Shown: one piece after another, positions 63,990 through 64,000 of the stretch | How positions within the stretch are numbered: the stretch's first letter is position 1 | How the letters are laid out: every line of letters begins with the position of its first letter | Source of the DNA: Pseudomonadota bacterium | GTDB lineage: Bacteria; Pseudomonadota; Alphaproteobacteria; Sphingomonadales; Sphingomonadaceae | DNA: 64,000 nucleotides | Assembly (NCBI GenBank): GCA_023394965.1 | Contig: JAEWZX010000018.1 | Coordinates: forward strand, 1-64,000 | Reading direction: 5' to 3' | Program-made: the position numbers and the translations under genes | Notes under the pieces: generated by a model | What the model saw: the letters and a program-made list of their open reading frames with translations, nothing else | What the model was told of the DNA's origin: nothing | The model's database searches: none

Positions 63990-64000
63990 ATGTTTCTCCG
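63990..64000 (+). CDS. Start of a further gene, cut by the window edge
   Basis: An ATG at 63990 follows the regulator's stop by 3 bases and is preceded by AAGGAG at 63979-63984, a good ribosome binding site. Only MFL and part of a codon are visible. It is probably the third gene of the DUF2975-XRE operon; the product cannot be inferred. Confidence 0.5.

Overview
The window looks like the chromosome of an alphaproteobacterium of the order Sphingomonadales, probably an Erythrobacteraceae-like genus. That is inferred from the high GC content, the DUF6961 and DUF2975 families, the NDUFA9-like and DUF1244 proteins, PurT, GapR/DUF2312 and the style of the rpoBC genes; no rRNA is present to fix the taxon.

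Positions 1 to about 27.5 kb are an integrated conjugative element or its remains. It starts inside an IS5-family insertion sequence (end at 123). Next comes a leftward pair of regulators (XRE-like and AlpA-like), then one rightward F-type type IV secretion operon (1277-18869): traA pilin, traL, traE, traK, traB, dsbC-like, traV, traC, a small unknown membrane protein, trbI-like, an S26 signal peptidase, traW, traU, trbC, traN, traF, traH and traG. No relaxase, coupling protein or oriT is visible, so the element is incomplete in this window. Beyond traG are a membrane-anchored thermonuclease, small genes, and a LexA-like S24 repressor. Three perfect GTTC-N7-GTTC boxes, the alphaproteobacterial LexA/SOS motif, lie in front of the leftward regulators, the tra operon and the S24 repressor gene. 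The simplest reading is that conjugation is controlled by the SOS response or by a self-encoded LexA-like switch.

The cargo follows: a Shedu-type (DUF4263) defence nuclease, the 3' part of a second nuclease-like gene cut by a complete IS5-family copy (23012-23860, inverted relative to the copy at the left edge), and a divergent D-alanine catabolism cluster (Lrp-type regulator, alr/dadX, dadA). The right border holds a decayed IS5-type transposase, the last ~64 codons of a P4-type tyrosine integrase, a hairpin, and tRNA-Leu(CAG), the probable attachment site.

From about 27.9 kb rightwards the genes are chromosomal core: NDUFA9-like protein, NfeD/SPFH pair, beta-lactamase-fold hydrolase and dienelactone hydrolase divergent from a PQQ quinohaemoprotein dehydrogenase, purU, nitronate monooxygenase, an SLC13/TrkA-C permease, purT, aspartate kinase, ubiG, a glycerophosphodiesterase, arsC-like, ruvC, yebC, CPBP protease, ybjQ, an SDR, gapR-like, DUF1244, pyruvate kinase, gltX, a GGDEF/EAL protein, rpoC and rpoB. 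Rightward of rpoB is a DUF2975 membrane protein with its XRE regulator, preceded by three copies of a TATCG-N5-CGATA palindrome, and the start of one more gene at the window edge.
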